64,000 nucleotides of DNA from JADMIH01 sp036399775 (lineage in GTDB: Bacteria; Chloroflexota; Chloroflexia; QHBQ01; JADMIH01): NCBI GenBank assembly GCA_036399775.1, contig DASWMJ010000089.1, positions 124,001-188,000 of the forward strand, written 5' to 3'. Positions 1 through 8,158 of the stretch are shown in pieces (the first letter of the stretch is position 1; every line of letters starts with the position of its first letter). Under the pieces are notes generated by a model, which saw only the letters and a program-made list of their open reading frames with translations, searched no databases and was not told the origin of the DNA. Made by a program: the position numbers and the translations under genes.

Positions 1-35
1 GCAAGAGTACAGAGTAGGGGTAAAGGAAAGTTTTC

Positions 36-64
36 GTAGGGGCGACCCGGTGGGTCGCCCCTAC
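36..64. repeat. 29-bp perfect palindrome, solo copy of a dispersed family
   Basis: Two 13-base arms (GTAGGGGCGACCC and its complement) surround a GGT centre. The same palindrome occurs inside paired elements at 46885-46981 and, with changes, at 9917-10010. It lies in non-coding DNA. It looks like a REP-type element, but no transposase is seen nearby. Confidence 0.85.
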
Positions 65-606
65 TGTAAGTCTGAACACCTAAAAAGGCTTGGAAGCAGG
101 TCAAACGCGTCAATACTAGGGAGGGGTAGTGATAAAACGAGTAGAGAAGCCTTTTCATTGCCGCCTTCCTGGTGTCACCAACTCGTGTCTTAGGGAGGTC
201 GCTCTCTCGTTAGCCGTAAAGTACAATCTCTTCCGCTTTCGGTACTCATACCACTTGACAAGTGGTAATATGTGTGCTAGAGTAGAGTACACACGAGGCT
301 GTACCTGATAGCAGCCCGTTTCATACTATGCTCTTAGCGCACATCATATACTTAATGGTGTGAGAGAATTGTTATGGATGGGTTGGACCACCTCTAATAG
401 TTCGACCATTTATCTTGTGAGCTAAATCGTGTGCGTAAGAGACTTACGGCAGAGCTTTACTCTGACGAAAATGCGCCGTGGGGTATTGAGAAAGTGAGGT
501 GACTATGGTCTGACATTTCACCCTGGGCGGTACCAAATAACCGGTGCTGACCCTTGCATTCCTCGATGAGACCTAACCATTAGTATTTGTACCCAGGAGG
601 ACAAAG
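65..606. other. Intergenic region without a recognisable gene
   Basis: No reading frame with a ribosome binding site or family resemblance is visible. A TTGACA at 255-260 followed after 17 bases by TAGAGT (278-283) could be a sigma70-type promoter, but it lies more than 300 bases before the next start codon. The stretch is visibly less G+C-rich than the genes around it. Positions 595-600 (AGGAGG) are the ribosome binding site of the gene starting at 607. Confidence 0.6.
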
Positions 607-1398
607 ATGTGCGCACAAGGATCAGAAGGCACAGTTACTAATAATCCGGAATTTGAGACTGAAGTTATGCGGCTCATAAACGCGAAGCGGAAGGAGAAGG
701 GCCTTAGGGAGTTTGACACCCCTGCGGCCTTGACTACAGCAGCCCGGTCATATGCTACCGATTGGGCATCTGGTAAATCACCCAAGGATGACCAGATTAC
801 GTCCCTGGGCTATGCGAACTGGGACATGATCTCAGGGGCCGAGAGCGATACTGACCAGGCGGCCGAGGTGGTGAGTGCGTTGTTGAAGGATACGCAGGAA
901 GAGCTCGCCGCGAGGATACTCAGCAGCAATTGGACCGCTATTGGTGTTGGGTACGCGCAGAAATCCGGCACAAATGAATATAGCTGGGTTATAATTTATG
1001 CATGCACAGCTATCAACAAGCCAGAAGTTGAAACTGAAGTTATGCGGCTTATCAACGTGAAGCGGGCCGAGAGAGGCCTTCCGGCATTCAACACCCCTGA
1101 AGCCCTGACGACGGTAGCACGATCATACGCTAACGATCTCGCGTGTGGGAAATCACCCGGTTCGTCGATTGGTGAGCAGCTTAAAGCCTGGGGCTATTCA
1201 CTTGGGAAGGAGACGTGGGGGGGGGCGAGTACTACTGACCAGGCGGCTGGGAGGGTGGCGGGGCTGTTGAATGATGATGAGGCTACGCTCGCCGACGGGG
1301 TATTCAGCACCAAGTGGACCGCTATTGGTGCTGGCTACGCGCAGAAAACCGGCACTAATGAAAATAGATGGGTTATGATTTATGCAGTGCCAAGCTAA
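607..1398 (+). CDS. Tandem degenerate CAP/SCP-domain protein
   Basis: The 263-residue protein consists of two similar copies of a CAP (YkwD/SCP-like, PF00188) fold, about residues 14-134 and 140-262. Each begins with a helix of the MRLIN-KR-E-GL-F type and ends with WTAIG-GYAQ followed by W-V-IYA, the usual last strands of a CAP domain. The His residues that normally line the CAP cavity, in the first helix and in the SpgHr segment, are not seen: the corresponding segments read SGKSPKD and ILSSNWT in copy 1. No signal peptide or membrane segment is present, although bacterial CAP proteins are usually exported. The ATG at 607 is fixed by an AGGAGG 6 bases upstream. The two copies probably arose by internal duplication. 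Function is unknown; a binding rather than enzymatic role is inference. Confidence 0.75.
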   Translation: MCAQGSEGTVTNNPEFETEVMRLINAKRKEKGLREFDTPAALTTAARSYATDWASGKSPKDDQITSLGYANWDMISGAESDTDQAAEVVSALLKDTQEELAARILSSNWTAIGVGYAQKSGTNEYSWVIIYACTAINKPEVETEVMRLINVKRAERGLPAFNTPEALTTVARSYANDLACGKSPGSSIGEQLKAWGYSLGKETWGGASTTDQAAGRVAGLLNDDEATLADGVFSTKWTAIGAGYAQKTGTNENRWVMIYAVPS

Positions 1399-1458
1399 CG
1401 CGTCTATATTGCTGAAGCAACTCTACCAGGCAAGGTCGTTGGTGTAAGCGCATCTAGC

Positions 1459-3012
1459 TCAAGCTCTATCGCCCGCAACCGACTTGATGAGGCTTTGCTT
1501 GAGGTCCCACAGCTTCCGCGTGAGAGAGACGTGGTAGATATGGGGGTTTATCAGGCGGCGCACGCCCGCATCGAGGCGTTCCACGTCGCGTATGCGTTGT
1601 TGGCGCATCTCTTCGATGGTGGGGAGGTCGTAGACCAGCCTCCCCTCCTTCAGCACGTCCACCAGCAAAGGCTCTATCTCGGTGATGCCTGATCGGTTGA
1701 GCGTGCGGCACTTTGTATGGTCCGAAGGGTGATAGAGTTCGAGTGCGCCCATAGAGGCGGGATCCTCGTCATCGAGGCTCACCAGATCTGCTGTGGCCCT
1801 GCCCCGCGTGTCGTAGATGCGCCAGAGGCGCTTGTTGCCAGGGTTGGGCGTCTTCTGAGGGGACTCGGAGATCTTTATCGCGGGCGTCCACTCTCCATCC
1901 TTCTTCACCGCCACTAATTTATAGACGCCGCCCAGCGCGGGGTCGCCCTGCGACGTTATAAGGCGCGTGCCCACCCCGTACACGAGTCGCTTCAGCACGG
2001 TATCGGGTTCGACGCCGTACCTGGGTGCTTCGGCGGAAATTTGGGTGATGATCTGCCATATAACCATCTCGTCCAGGTCGTTGGAGAGGACGATGTATGT
2101 GTTGGGGAAGCCCGCAGCGTCCATCATCTTCGATGCCTGGATGCTCAGGTAGGCCAGGTCGCCGGAGTCGAGGCGGATACCGACCGGCTCGTGCCCTTTG
2201 CGGCGTAGCTCCTCAAAGACCGTTATCGCGTTCGGGATGCCACTTTCGAGCGTGTCTACCGTATCCACCAAGAGGAGGCACTCGTCCGGGTAGACCTCTG
2301 CATACGACCTGAACGCCCCTAGCTCGCCCTCGCCAAGCGTGATGAATAGCTGCACCATGCTGTGGGCGTGCGTGCCTTTCGGCTGGAAGCCCAGGACGGA
2401 GGAGACGCCCACGTTAGAGGTGAAGTCCGCACCGCCTATGAGCGCGGCACGAGCGCCCGCATTCGCGCCGAACCCTTGCCCCCGGCGCAGGCCAAACTCC
2501 AACAGGAGCCGCCCACGCCCACTTTCGTGGATCAGAGCCGCCTTTGTAGCGATCAGTATCTGGAAGTTGAGGTGGTTTAGCAGGGAAGTTTCAAGTACCT
2601 GGGCCATAGCAAGCGGCCCCTCTACGACGGTCAAAGGTGTGTGCGGGTGGACTACGCGCCCTTCCGGTACGGCGCGCATCGTCAGGCCATCGAAGGTGCC
2701 GTGCGTGCGCAGCCAGGCAAGGTAGTCTTCACCAAAGACGGGAGCGCCCACCCTGCTTCTCTGGTGGCGCAGGCACTCTATATCTTCGTCCCTGAAGCGC
2801 GCCCGCCCCATCCAATTGAGGAGCCATTCCAGCCCGGCGTTCACACAATAGCCCGCCTGGTGGGTGCCGTAGTGGGGATAGTTGCGGAAGAAATGGTCGA
2901 ACTGTACCTGCTGCTCGTGCAGGCCCATGCGGAAGTAGACCTGCAACATAGTGAACTGGTACTGGTCAGTGAAGAGAATGCCTTCCGCCGTAGCCTGGTC
3001 CGATTGCTTCAT
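1459..3012 (-). CDS. pncB: Nicotinate phosphoribosyltransferase
   Basis: This cytoplasmic enzyme of the Preiss-Handler NAD salvage pathway converts nicotinate, PRPP and ATP to nicotinate mononucleotide. The 517-residue protein is of the long bacterial type. It starts with FTDQYQFTMLQVYF, has GANAGARAALIGGADFTSN and then GTHAHS, which carries the phosphorylated catalytic His, and continues with RLDSGDLAYLS (phosphate binding) and a C-terminal NAPRTase region. I chose the ATG at 3012 because GGAGGG lies just upstream and homology begins there. The frame stays open to 3171, but that extension is encoded by the repeat element 3051-3173. A TATAAT on the minus strand (3046-3051) would give a short leader. 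It appears monocistronic. Confidence 0.95.
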   Translation of the reverse strand: MKQSDQATAEGILFTDQYQFTMLQVYFRMGLHEQQVQFDHFFRNYPHYGTHQAGYCVNAGLEWLLNWMGRARFRDEDIECLRHQRSRVGAPVFGEDYLAWLRTHGTFDGLTMRAVPEGRVVHPHTPLTVVEGPLAMAQVLETSLLNHLNFQILIATKAALIHESGRGRLLLEFGLRRGQGFGANAGARAALIGGADFTSNVGVSSVLGFQPKGTHAHSMVQLFITLGEGELGAFRSYAEVYPDECLLLVDTVDTLESGIPNAITVFEELRRKGHEPVGIRLDSGDLAYLSIQASKMMDAAGFPNTYIVLSNDLDEMVIWQIITQISAEAPRYGVEPDTVLKRLVYGVGTRLITSQGDPALGGVYKLVAVKKDGEWTPAIKISESPQKTPNPGNKRLWRIYDTRGRATADLVSLDDEDPASMGALELYHPSDHTKCRTLNRSGITEIEPLLVDVLKEGRLVYDLPTIEEMRQQRIRDVERLDAGVRRLINPHIYHVSLTRKLWDLKQSLIKSVAGDRA

Positions 3013-3045
3013 GATTGGACCCTCCAACACGCAAAATCTGGAAGT

Positions 3046-3051
3046 ATTATA
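3046..3051 (-). promoter_or_regulatory. -10 box of the pncB promoter
   Basis: The minus strand reads TATAAT here, 34 bases before the pncB ATG. No convincing -35 box is seen. The box abuts the left arm of the inverted repeat 3051-3173. Confidence 0.5.
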
Positions 3052-3173
3052 CGTGATGCGTATTGCGTAGTTCGTATTGCGTGATACGGGAATGACGAAG
3101 ACACAAAGAATAATAAGATTATTTGAATAGGACCGCGGAGGCGCTGAGAAGCAATACGCAATGCGCATCACGT
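3051..3173. repeat. 123-bp inverted-repeat element with heptanucleotide arms
   Basis: Left arm 3051-3069 and right arm 3155-3173 are 19-bp inverted repeats with one mismatch. The left arm runs on as TGCGTAT, TGCGTAG, TTCGTAT, TGCGTGA, that is, tandem 7-mers. The element sits between the divergently transcribed pncB and esterase genes and makes their upstream frames look open. Confidence 0.75.
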
Positions 3174-3180
3174 CTGATGG

Positions 3181-3210
3181 TTGCCGGGTATGTCATTTGC
3201 TCGGTATAAT
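3181..3210 (+). promoter_or_regulatory. Promoter of the esterase gene, probably leaderless
   Basis: TTGCCG (3181-3186), an 18-base spacer and a perfect TATAAT (3205-3210) end 7 bases before the ATG at 3218. Transcription would therefore begin at or next to the start codon, and no Shine-Dalgarno sequence is present. Confidence 0.6.
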
Positions 3211-3217
3211 TAGGGCC

Positions 3218-4231
3218 ATGCCCGCAGACAGACGACACTCACCATACCAGGAGCGCCTGGACAGGGGGACGCAGCGGCCCGTTGACCCTCGCGTCAGGCT
3301 CGTTAAACTAGAGAGCAAGGCGCTGGGAGTCGCCAAGCGATTTTACATAGCTCTACCTCCCGGCTACAAGCGGCCAGGCAATAAGGACATTCGTTATCCT
3401 GTCCTGTACCTTTTCAGAGGGCACGAGCGCGAGTGGGTCCACAGGTGGCAGGACAAGTCGAGGCGGGGCCGCACCGTCGTTGACGTATATCGCGATCTGC
3501 TGGCCGGTGGCAAGGTGGGGCCGATGATCCTGGTCTTCCCAGGCATCAGCAGCAGCGACAACAGGCTGCCCGGCTTGCTCGTCAACTTCCTCGCTCCCGA
3601 ACTGGCCCGCAAAGCGCCAGGCGTGGGCACGGGCCGCTTCGAGGACTATTTCCTCCAGGAGCTTGTGCCATACGTAGACAGTAATTTTAGGACTATCGCC
3701 GAGCGCACCGGGCGCGCGGTTGACGGCTTTTCGCTAGGCGGCTTCCAATCGATCAAGATTGCTGCCCAACATCCTGAGTTGTTCTGCTCCGCCGGGGCAT
3801 TCGACGGTACTTTCCTTTACGCGACATACAAGGGCAAAGCGTTGCGGGCTACCGACCGGGTGCTGCGAAACCCTTTGCTCGGCCCGGCGTTCGGCGTGCC
3901 TCTCGACATGGAGTACGTCGCCGCCAACAGCCCGGCCAATCTCCTATGGCGTGCAGAGCGCGACACGCTTGCCGGGGTGCAATGGATGGTCAGGAGCGGC
4001 CCGAAAGAAGCGGAACCCTGGCAGTCCAATTACTACCGGGCGCAACACGTTATCGGGATATTAGAGACGCGCAACCTGGAAAACAGCGTGGCCGGCGTGA
4101 TGCCGGAAGCAACCCATAGCTGGCACTGGGCCGACAAGCACATGGAAGGCACTCTACCCTTACACTGGCAGGCGCTCCAACCGGCCACGCGTGAGCAAAA
4201 GATACCGCGCACGCCTGCTGTGGGTGCCTGA
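3218..4231 (+). CDS. Esterase D / antigen 85-like alpha/beta hydrolase
   Basis: The 337-residue protein matches the putative esterase family PF00756 in layout: an N-terminal beta sandwich strand (FYIALPPGY), RYPVLYLFRGHE, MILVFPGI, then the nucleophile elbow DGFSLGGFQS with Ser about residue 172. The catalytic His is probably in the late ATHSWHWADKH segment. No signal peptide is present, so it is probably cytoplasmic. Substrate is unknown; relatives hydrolyse carboxyl esters, S-formylglutathione or siderophore esters. The ATG at 3218 follows a TATAAT by 7 bases. The in-frame ATG at 3161 lies inside the repeat element upstream and is less likely. Confidence 0.8.
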   Translation: MPADRRHSPYQERLDRGTQRPVDPRVRLVKLESKALGVAKRFYIALPPGYKRPGNKDIRYPVLYLFRGHEREWVHRWQDKSRRGRTVVDVYRDLLAGGKVGPMILVFPGISSSDNRLPGLLVNFLAPELARKAPGVGTGRFEDYFLQELVPYVDSNFRTIAERTGRAVDGFSLGGFQSIKIAAQHPELFCSAGAFDGTFLYATYKGKALRATDRVLRNPLLGPAFGVPLDMEYVAANSPANLLWRAERDTLAGVQWMVRSGPKEAEPWQSNYYRAQHVIGILETRNLENSVAGVMPEATHSWHWADKHMEGTLPLHWQALQPATREQKIPRTPAVGA

Positions 4232-4276
4232 CCATCCCACCGATAATCAGAGGTTAGCCAGCAACTTTTCTAAACA

Positions 4277-4405
4277 CCACGACGCCAAGACGCCAAGACA
4301 CCGAGAGTTTTATCGTGCGGTTTTGAGTAAAATGCCGTGAGCGCCGGACGCGCTATTCCCATAGCGTCTTGGCGCGATCTTAGCGTCTTTGCCCTTGGCG
4401 GTTGG
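4277..4405. repeat. Degenerate inverted-repeat element with GACGCCAA-type arms
   Basis: The left side has tandem octamers of the type GACGCCAA (about 4280-4303). The right side (about 4363-4402) carries the complementary GTCTTGGCG, GTCTTTGCC and TTGGCGG units. The arms pair only imperfectly. It is the worn counterpart of the perfect elements at 17217-17356 and 51461-51602. Confidence 0.6.
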
Positions 4406-4483
4406 CACCTCATTGTTGGTGAGACCGGTATGTTCGGGAACTTTCTATGATATATTACGGGTCCAAATCTTGGGGGTACAGAT

Positions 4484-5533
4484 ATGTTCTGTCACAAAGT
4501 GAAAATACGAGCAGCGCTGTTGTGCATGGTCTCCATTGCGTACTTGGGACACTCAACCGATCCTGTACCTGCCCTCGCACAACAGAATGAACCTAGCCAC
4601 TACTTTACCGAGACGGGCAAAACAGTAAAGGGCAAGTTCCTTACATATTGGCAGACACACGGCGGTTTAGCTCAACAGGGGCTCCCGATCTCCGAGGAGT
4701 TGACAGAGGTCTCCGACCTAAACGGCAAGCCTTACACCGTCCAATACTTCGAGCGCGCTGTGTTTGAAAAACATCCGGAAAATCAGCCTCCCTACGATGT
4801 GCTTCTCAGCCAGCTTGGTACCTACAGGCTTAGAGTGAAGTACCCTGACCTATCCGCCAAAAACCACCCTGTTGCCCTTGGCACGATCGGCGGTCAGCTG
4901 TTGTATCCATCAGAAGGAGCGCCACCGATGGTCGTATACGCCCTCGAAGTGGGAGGCAACCGCTACTACGTCGGGCACAATACAGGCTTGGGCGATCCAG
5001 TTATATGAGGTACGGCTTTTACGATCTCGGGGATTGCTCCTGGCAAGTACTATCTCTATGCCTACGTTGATCCCTCTATGGAGTACCAGCCCGACTTCGC
5101 CCTCGCATACACGAAGAGCGCCCTGTGCGAGATTGACCCAAGTTACGATTGTGGTGATAATTCCCTCTTGCCGGTCGACGTCAGGCCAGGAGCGAATGTA
5201 GGAGGTTTGCCTGTTGGAGCAATACTGCCTCCCGGGAGGATAGTGCCACGCCTTGCGCTGACTGGTGCCTGCGAAACGTTCAAGGAAACGGGTAGGACCA
5301 TGTGCGGTGGCCCATTTCAGGCTTATTGGCAATCGCACGGTGGGCTAGCCCAGCAAGGCTATCCAATTAGCGACGAGATCCGTGAAGTCTCAGACTTGGA
5401 CGGCAAGGAGTACGTGGTGCAGTATTTTGAGCGGGCGGTATTTGAGAAGCACCCGGAGCTTGGACCGGCAAATTACGTACAACTGTCCCAACTCGGCACC
5501 TTCCGGTTTCGAGAGAAATACGAGCGCCCCTAG
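4484..5533 (+). pseudogene. Secreted two-module protein (LGFP-like modules) interrupted by an in-frame TGA
   Basis: A start at 4484 with a G-rich ribosome site encodes a signal peptide (residues 1-34). The first module (about 40-120) has FTETGKTVKGKFLTYW, GGLAQQG-PIS, VQYFERAVFEKHPEN and LLSQLGTY. A regulatory-like beta domain then begins at about 134 (GGQLLYPSEGAPP, VVYALEV). TGA at 5006-5008 stops translation after residue 174. The same frame continues without a shift (FTISGIAPGKYYLYAY), completes the beta domain and encodes a second module to 5533. The open 349-codon frame is therefore interrupted by one codon. The stop falls at a loop position where no Cys is expected, so nonsense mutation or base-call error is more likely than recoding. 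The same module occurs in the 21248-22879 protein. Resemblance to LGFP cell-wall repeats is weak inference. Confidence 0.8.
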
Positions 5534-5707
5534 TCTCCACCGACCACTTCACTCCTCCCCAACACTGCTTTTGAAAAGAGCGGCAAAACCAGGAGAAGAA
5601 ACGTAACCTGGTTTTGGGACACGACGACGGTGGGCGTGCTATTTCGTTTGTCTCTCTATTCTAACTGCTTCACACCCGTTTTAGCCACTCCCGCGCGCTA
5701 CATCGCC

Positions 5708-5736
5708 TTGACAAAGGCCAGGCGCTGCCGTATAAT
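5708..5736 (+). promoter_or_regulatory. Consensus sigma70 promoter of tRNA-Asn
   Basis: TTGACA (5708-5713), a 17-base spacer and TATAAT (5731-5736) match the consensus fully. The tRNA starts 39 bases after the -10 box. Confidence 0.9.
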
Positions 5737-5774
5737 TGGTGGAGCCTATGAACGTAGGCCACTTGCAGCGTCGT

Positions 5775-5849
5775 TCCGCGATAGCTCAACGGTAGAGCAG
5801 GCGGCTGTTAACCGCAAGGTTCCAGGTTCGAATCCTGGTCGCGGAGCCA
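5775..5849 (+). tRNA. tRNA-Asn (anticodon GTT)
   Basis: The cloverleaf is complete: 7-bp acceptor stem TCCGCGA/TCGCGGA, D arm with GCTC/GAGC, anticodon loop CTGTTAA with GTT, T arm CCAGG-TTCGAAT-CCTGG, discriminator G at 5846 and encoded CCA (5847-5849). The outermost anticodon-stem pair (27-43) is a G-A mismatch, which is mildly unusual. A perfect consensus promoter lies upstream. Confidence 0.97.
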
Positions 5850-6023
5850 TCACAACTCAAATACCAAGCACAACAGCGCCAGCGCCCCAGCAGCCTGGCG
5901 ATTTGTGTTCCTTAGGCAACAATAATAGCTGCCGATTGGGTATAATAGATTGTTGCATCGGGCGCGGAGTGCGCGGGCAAGATATTGTAAGGCATCATAT
6001 TACAAGCAAGGGATATAAAGAAA

Positions 6024-6473
6024 GTGGACAGACAGACAGCAATAGAGAATCTACTCGACCTTTACGAGAACCCTGCCCACCGGGGGCCATTGGAGGGCGC
6101 GGACGTGTCGGTGAACGGAGGCAATCCGGGCTGTGGCGATGTCATAACCATCCATCTCCTGGTGGGCGGCGGTGACACGGCCAGCCGGATCATGTTCGAG
6201 GGAGAAGGCTGCACCATCAGCCAGGCCGCCGCCGAGCTGGTCACGGCGCGTATGGAGGGTGCCACGCTCCACGACATCGAGGAGTTGCAGCACGACATCA
6301 TCATTGACGAGCTTGGGCGAGAGGTGGTTATGTCAAGACCGCGCTGTGCCACCCTCGCGCTGGGTACGCTCAAGCAGGCTGTCAAGGAATACAAGGATAA
6401 CAAGCGTAAAGTACAGGCAGCCGCCGATACGCTCATGGGTAAGCACGACACTGCGAGCCACCAGAGCGTGTGA
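6024..6473 (+). CDS. sufU: SufU-type iron-sulfur cluster assembly protein
   Basis: The 149-residue protein belongs to the IscU/NifU N-terminal family (PF01592), SufU subgroup. SufU accepts sulfur from the desulfurase SufS and works with the SUF scaffold in the cytoplasm. The three conserved Cys are visible in NPGCGD, GEGCTIS and RPRCATL, the last preceded by the longer insert typical of SufU. The start is a GTG at 6024 after an AAGGGA-like site. A TATAAT lies at 5941-5946. No other suf gene is adjacent in this window. Confidence 0.9.
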   Translation: MDRQTAIENLLDLYENPAHRGPLEGADVSVNGGNPGCGDVITIHLLVGGGDTASRIMFEGEGCTISQAAAELVTARMEGATLHDIEELQHDIIIDELGREVVMSRPRCATLALGTLKQAVKEYKDNKRKVQAAADTLMGKHDTASHQSV

Positions 6474-6538
6474 GATTATATATGGGCGTGTTCCTTCGTC
6501 TAGGGCGCGGCCTTGCGCCCTACACGCGGCGTGCAAGG

Positions 6539-7327
6539 TCAACCCTGCCCGGAGAAGAACTCCACCAGCACGGGCGCGAGTACCGCCGCATCCACGTTGT
6601 GCCACTGGCCTTCTAGCGTGCGATAGTGCGCGTTGGGGAGGGCATCCGCCTGCGCTTGCGTGGACATTCGCAACCAATCCCAACTTTCACTCCCATCTAC
6701 TACAAGCGTGGGCACCGTCACCTGGGCCAGACGCTCAGTAGGCAGGGTATAGTCGCCCATGATCGTAGCATCGTAGGCGAGCGTGTGCGCTAACGCCTCC
6801 TGGTGGGGCCACCAGGGCTGCGTGCGCGCTTGCGAGGCGAACTCCTGCGGCAAACCCACCACCTTCGTCATGAAATACTCGACGGCGTCCCCTCGGCGGC
6901 CAGACTCTACCATCTCGGTGTAGATCCTGGCCGTATCCGCAGGTGGGCGGGGGCGGGTATCATCAACTATGTAGGGAGCCTCGAACACGGCCAGCTTCTC
7001 TACCTTGTCAGGCAGCGCGCGGGCGGCCTCCAGGGCAAGCGCCCCGCCTGAGGAGATGCCATACAGGGAGGCTCGCCCGCCTGCCTCGTCTATCACCGCC
7101 TCTATATCTTCGATCTCTCGCTCCACCGCATAAGGCGCAGTGTCGCCGCTTTCGCCACGCCCGCGCCTGTGGTAGTTGTAGACGGTGAAGTGTTGAGCCA
7201 GGTGCACTGCCAGGGGCGCGTTCGACGTATGGTCCACCGACCCGCCGGACACCAGGACCACCGCCGGGCCGTTTCCCGTGCGGTCATACGCGATCTGGGT
7301 GCCATCTCTCGAGGTTACCTGTCCCAC
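6539..7327 (-). CDS. Alpha/beta hydrolase
   Basis: This 262-residue soluble alpha/beta-hydrolase has SRDGTQIAYDRTGNGPAVVLVSGG at the start (oxyanion strand). The nucleophile elbow is YGISSGGALALEAA, the acid is probably in PTLVVDGSESW and the catalytic His is in GQWHNVD. The GTG start at 7327 has AAAGGAGAA at 7331-7338. Such proteins range from esterases to haloperoxidase-like enzymes and no substrate can be assigned. It lies 84 bases downstream of the next minus-strand gene and may be co-transcribed with it. Confidence 0.85.
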   Translation of the reverse strand: MGQVTSRDGTQIAYDRTGNGPAVVLVSGGSVDHTSNAPLAVHLAQHFTVYNYHRRGRGESGDTAPYAVEREIEDIEAVIDEAGGRASLYGISSGGALALEAARALPDKVEKLAVFEAPYIVDDTRPRPPADTARIYTEMVESGRRGDAVEYFMTKVVGLPQEFASQARTQPWWPHQEALAHTLAYDATIMGDYTLPTERLAQVTVPTLVVDGSESWDWLRMSTQAQADALPNAHYRTLEGQWHNVDAAVLAPVLVEFFSGQG

Positions 7328-7411
7328 TATAATTCTCCTTTGGGCTAAGCCATGTGATATACTGCTACTCCCCTGGGTTACTTGTTGCCGGTCGCCTGCG
7401 ACTTGCTCCGG

Positions 7412-8023
7412 CTATAGATCCGCCAGGTTGTCGCGTTTGTCGCCTGTGACCATCAGGATCGAGCCGGTGGGGAAGACCAGCAGCGTGTACTTCTCATTAC
7501 GCCAGGTAACCAATACCGGCCCCGGCGGCTTCCCCTCGAAGCTGACCCCATCCTTGACGAGCCTCTCCTCGCGCTTCAGCCGCAGCGAGAAGCCGTGCCA
7601 ACACTCCCGGAATATGGAGGCAATTGTGTCGTACGCAGACTCGAAGCGCGAGCCGTGCGCTCGCATCTCGCCGCTCCGCATGGTAGCCGCTACCCGATAG
7701 TTCTTCTGGGCAGCCTCGAAAATGGAGTCTACTTGCTCCAATATAGTCTGCCAGGGCGTGCCGAAGGGCACGCGCACGTAGCCGAGATGCCCTTGCACGC
7801 GGTCGTCAGCCGAGAACCTGTAGCCCGGGTAGACGGTGATCTCCACCAGGCCATTAACTTCGTAGCCCACAAAGAGCAGCGTATTGCCGTAGGAGGCCGA
7901 CACGCCCTGAAAGTCGGGCATGAGGGTCGGGGGTGCGCCACCCTCCTGGCGTGGTTGGCTAGCTCTGCGGCTGGGGCGGTATCGCCGGGCGGGCGCGCTG
8001 CCCGTATACTGTTCGTCTGACAA
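7412..8023 (-). CDS. Hypothetical protein
   Basis: I do not recognise a family. The 203-residue protein starts with a basic, Pro-rich, probably disordered segment (about 1-33), then a mixed alpha/beta domain with GNTLLFVGYEVNGLVEITVYPGY and an amphipathic helix containing ILEQVDSIFEAAQ. It has no signal peptide or membrane segment. The start is TTG at 8023, with only a weak GAGAG-like site. It is divergent from the DUF3090 gene. Confidence 0.6.
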   Translation of the reverse strand: MSDEQYTGSAPARRYRPSRRASQPRQEGGAPPTLMPDFQGVSASYGNTLLFVGYEVNGLVEITVYPGYRFSADDRVQGHLGYVRVPFGTPWQTILEQVDSIFEAAQKNYRVAATMRSGEMRAHGSRFESAYDTIASIFRECWHGFSLRLKREERLVKDGVSFEGKPPGPVLVTWRNEKYTLLVFPTGSILMVTGDKRDNLADL

Positions 8024-8158
8024 CTCTCAATATCCTATTTTGGAATTGGCGGCATCGTTGGGTTTGCAGGCAAGGGCCTACTACGATATGATACAGAACT
8101 GTAGAGCTTGCAACAAGAGGCTTGCTCCCACCGTGAACGAACGCAGGAGAGATATTCC

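Noticed and set aside
255..283. TTGACA-17-TAGAGT promoter
   Set aside because: It is plausible by sequence, but too far from any gene and without an associated transcript; it is mentioned only in the region note.
3013..3171. Open upstream extension of pncB (about 53 extra residues)
   Set aside because: It is encoded by the heptamer inverted repeat, homology begins at the ATG 3012, and that ATG has a good ribosome site.
5006..5008. Selenocysteine or alternative genetic code for the TGA in the secreted two-module gene
   Set aside because: The position is not one where Cys is expected, and TGA serves as the normal stop in many overlapping gene junctions here (GTGA, TTGA), so TGA is not generally reassigned.
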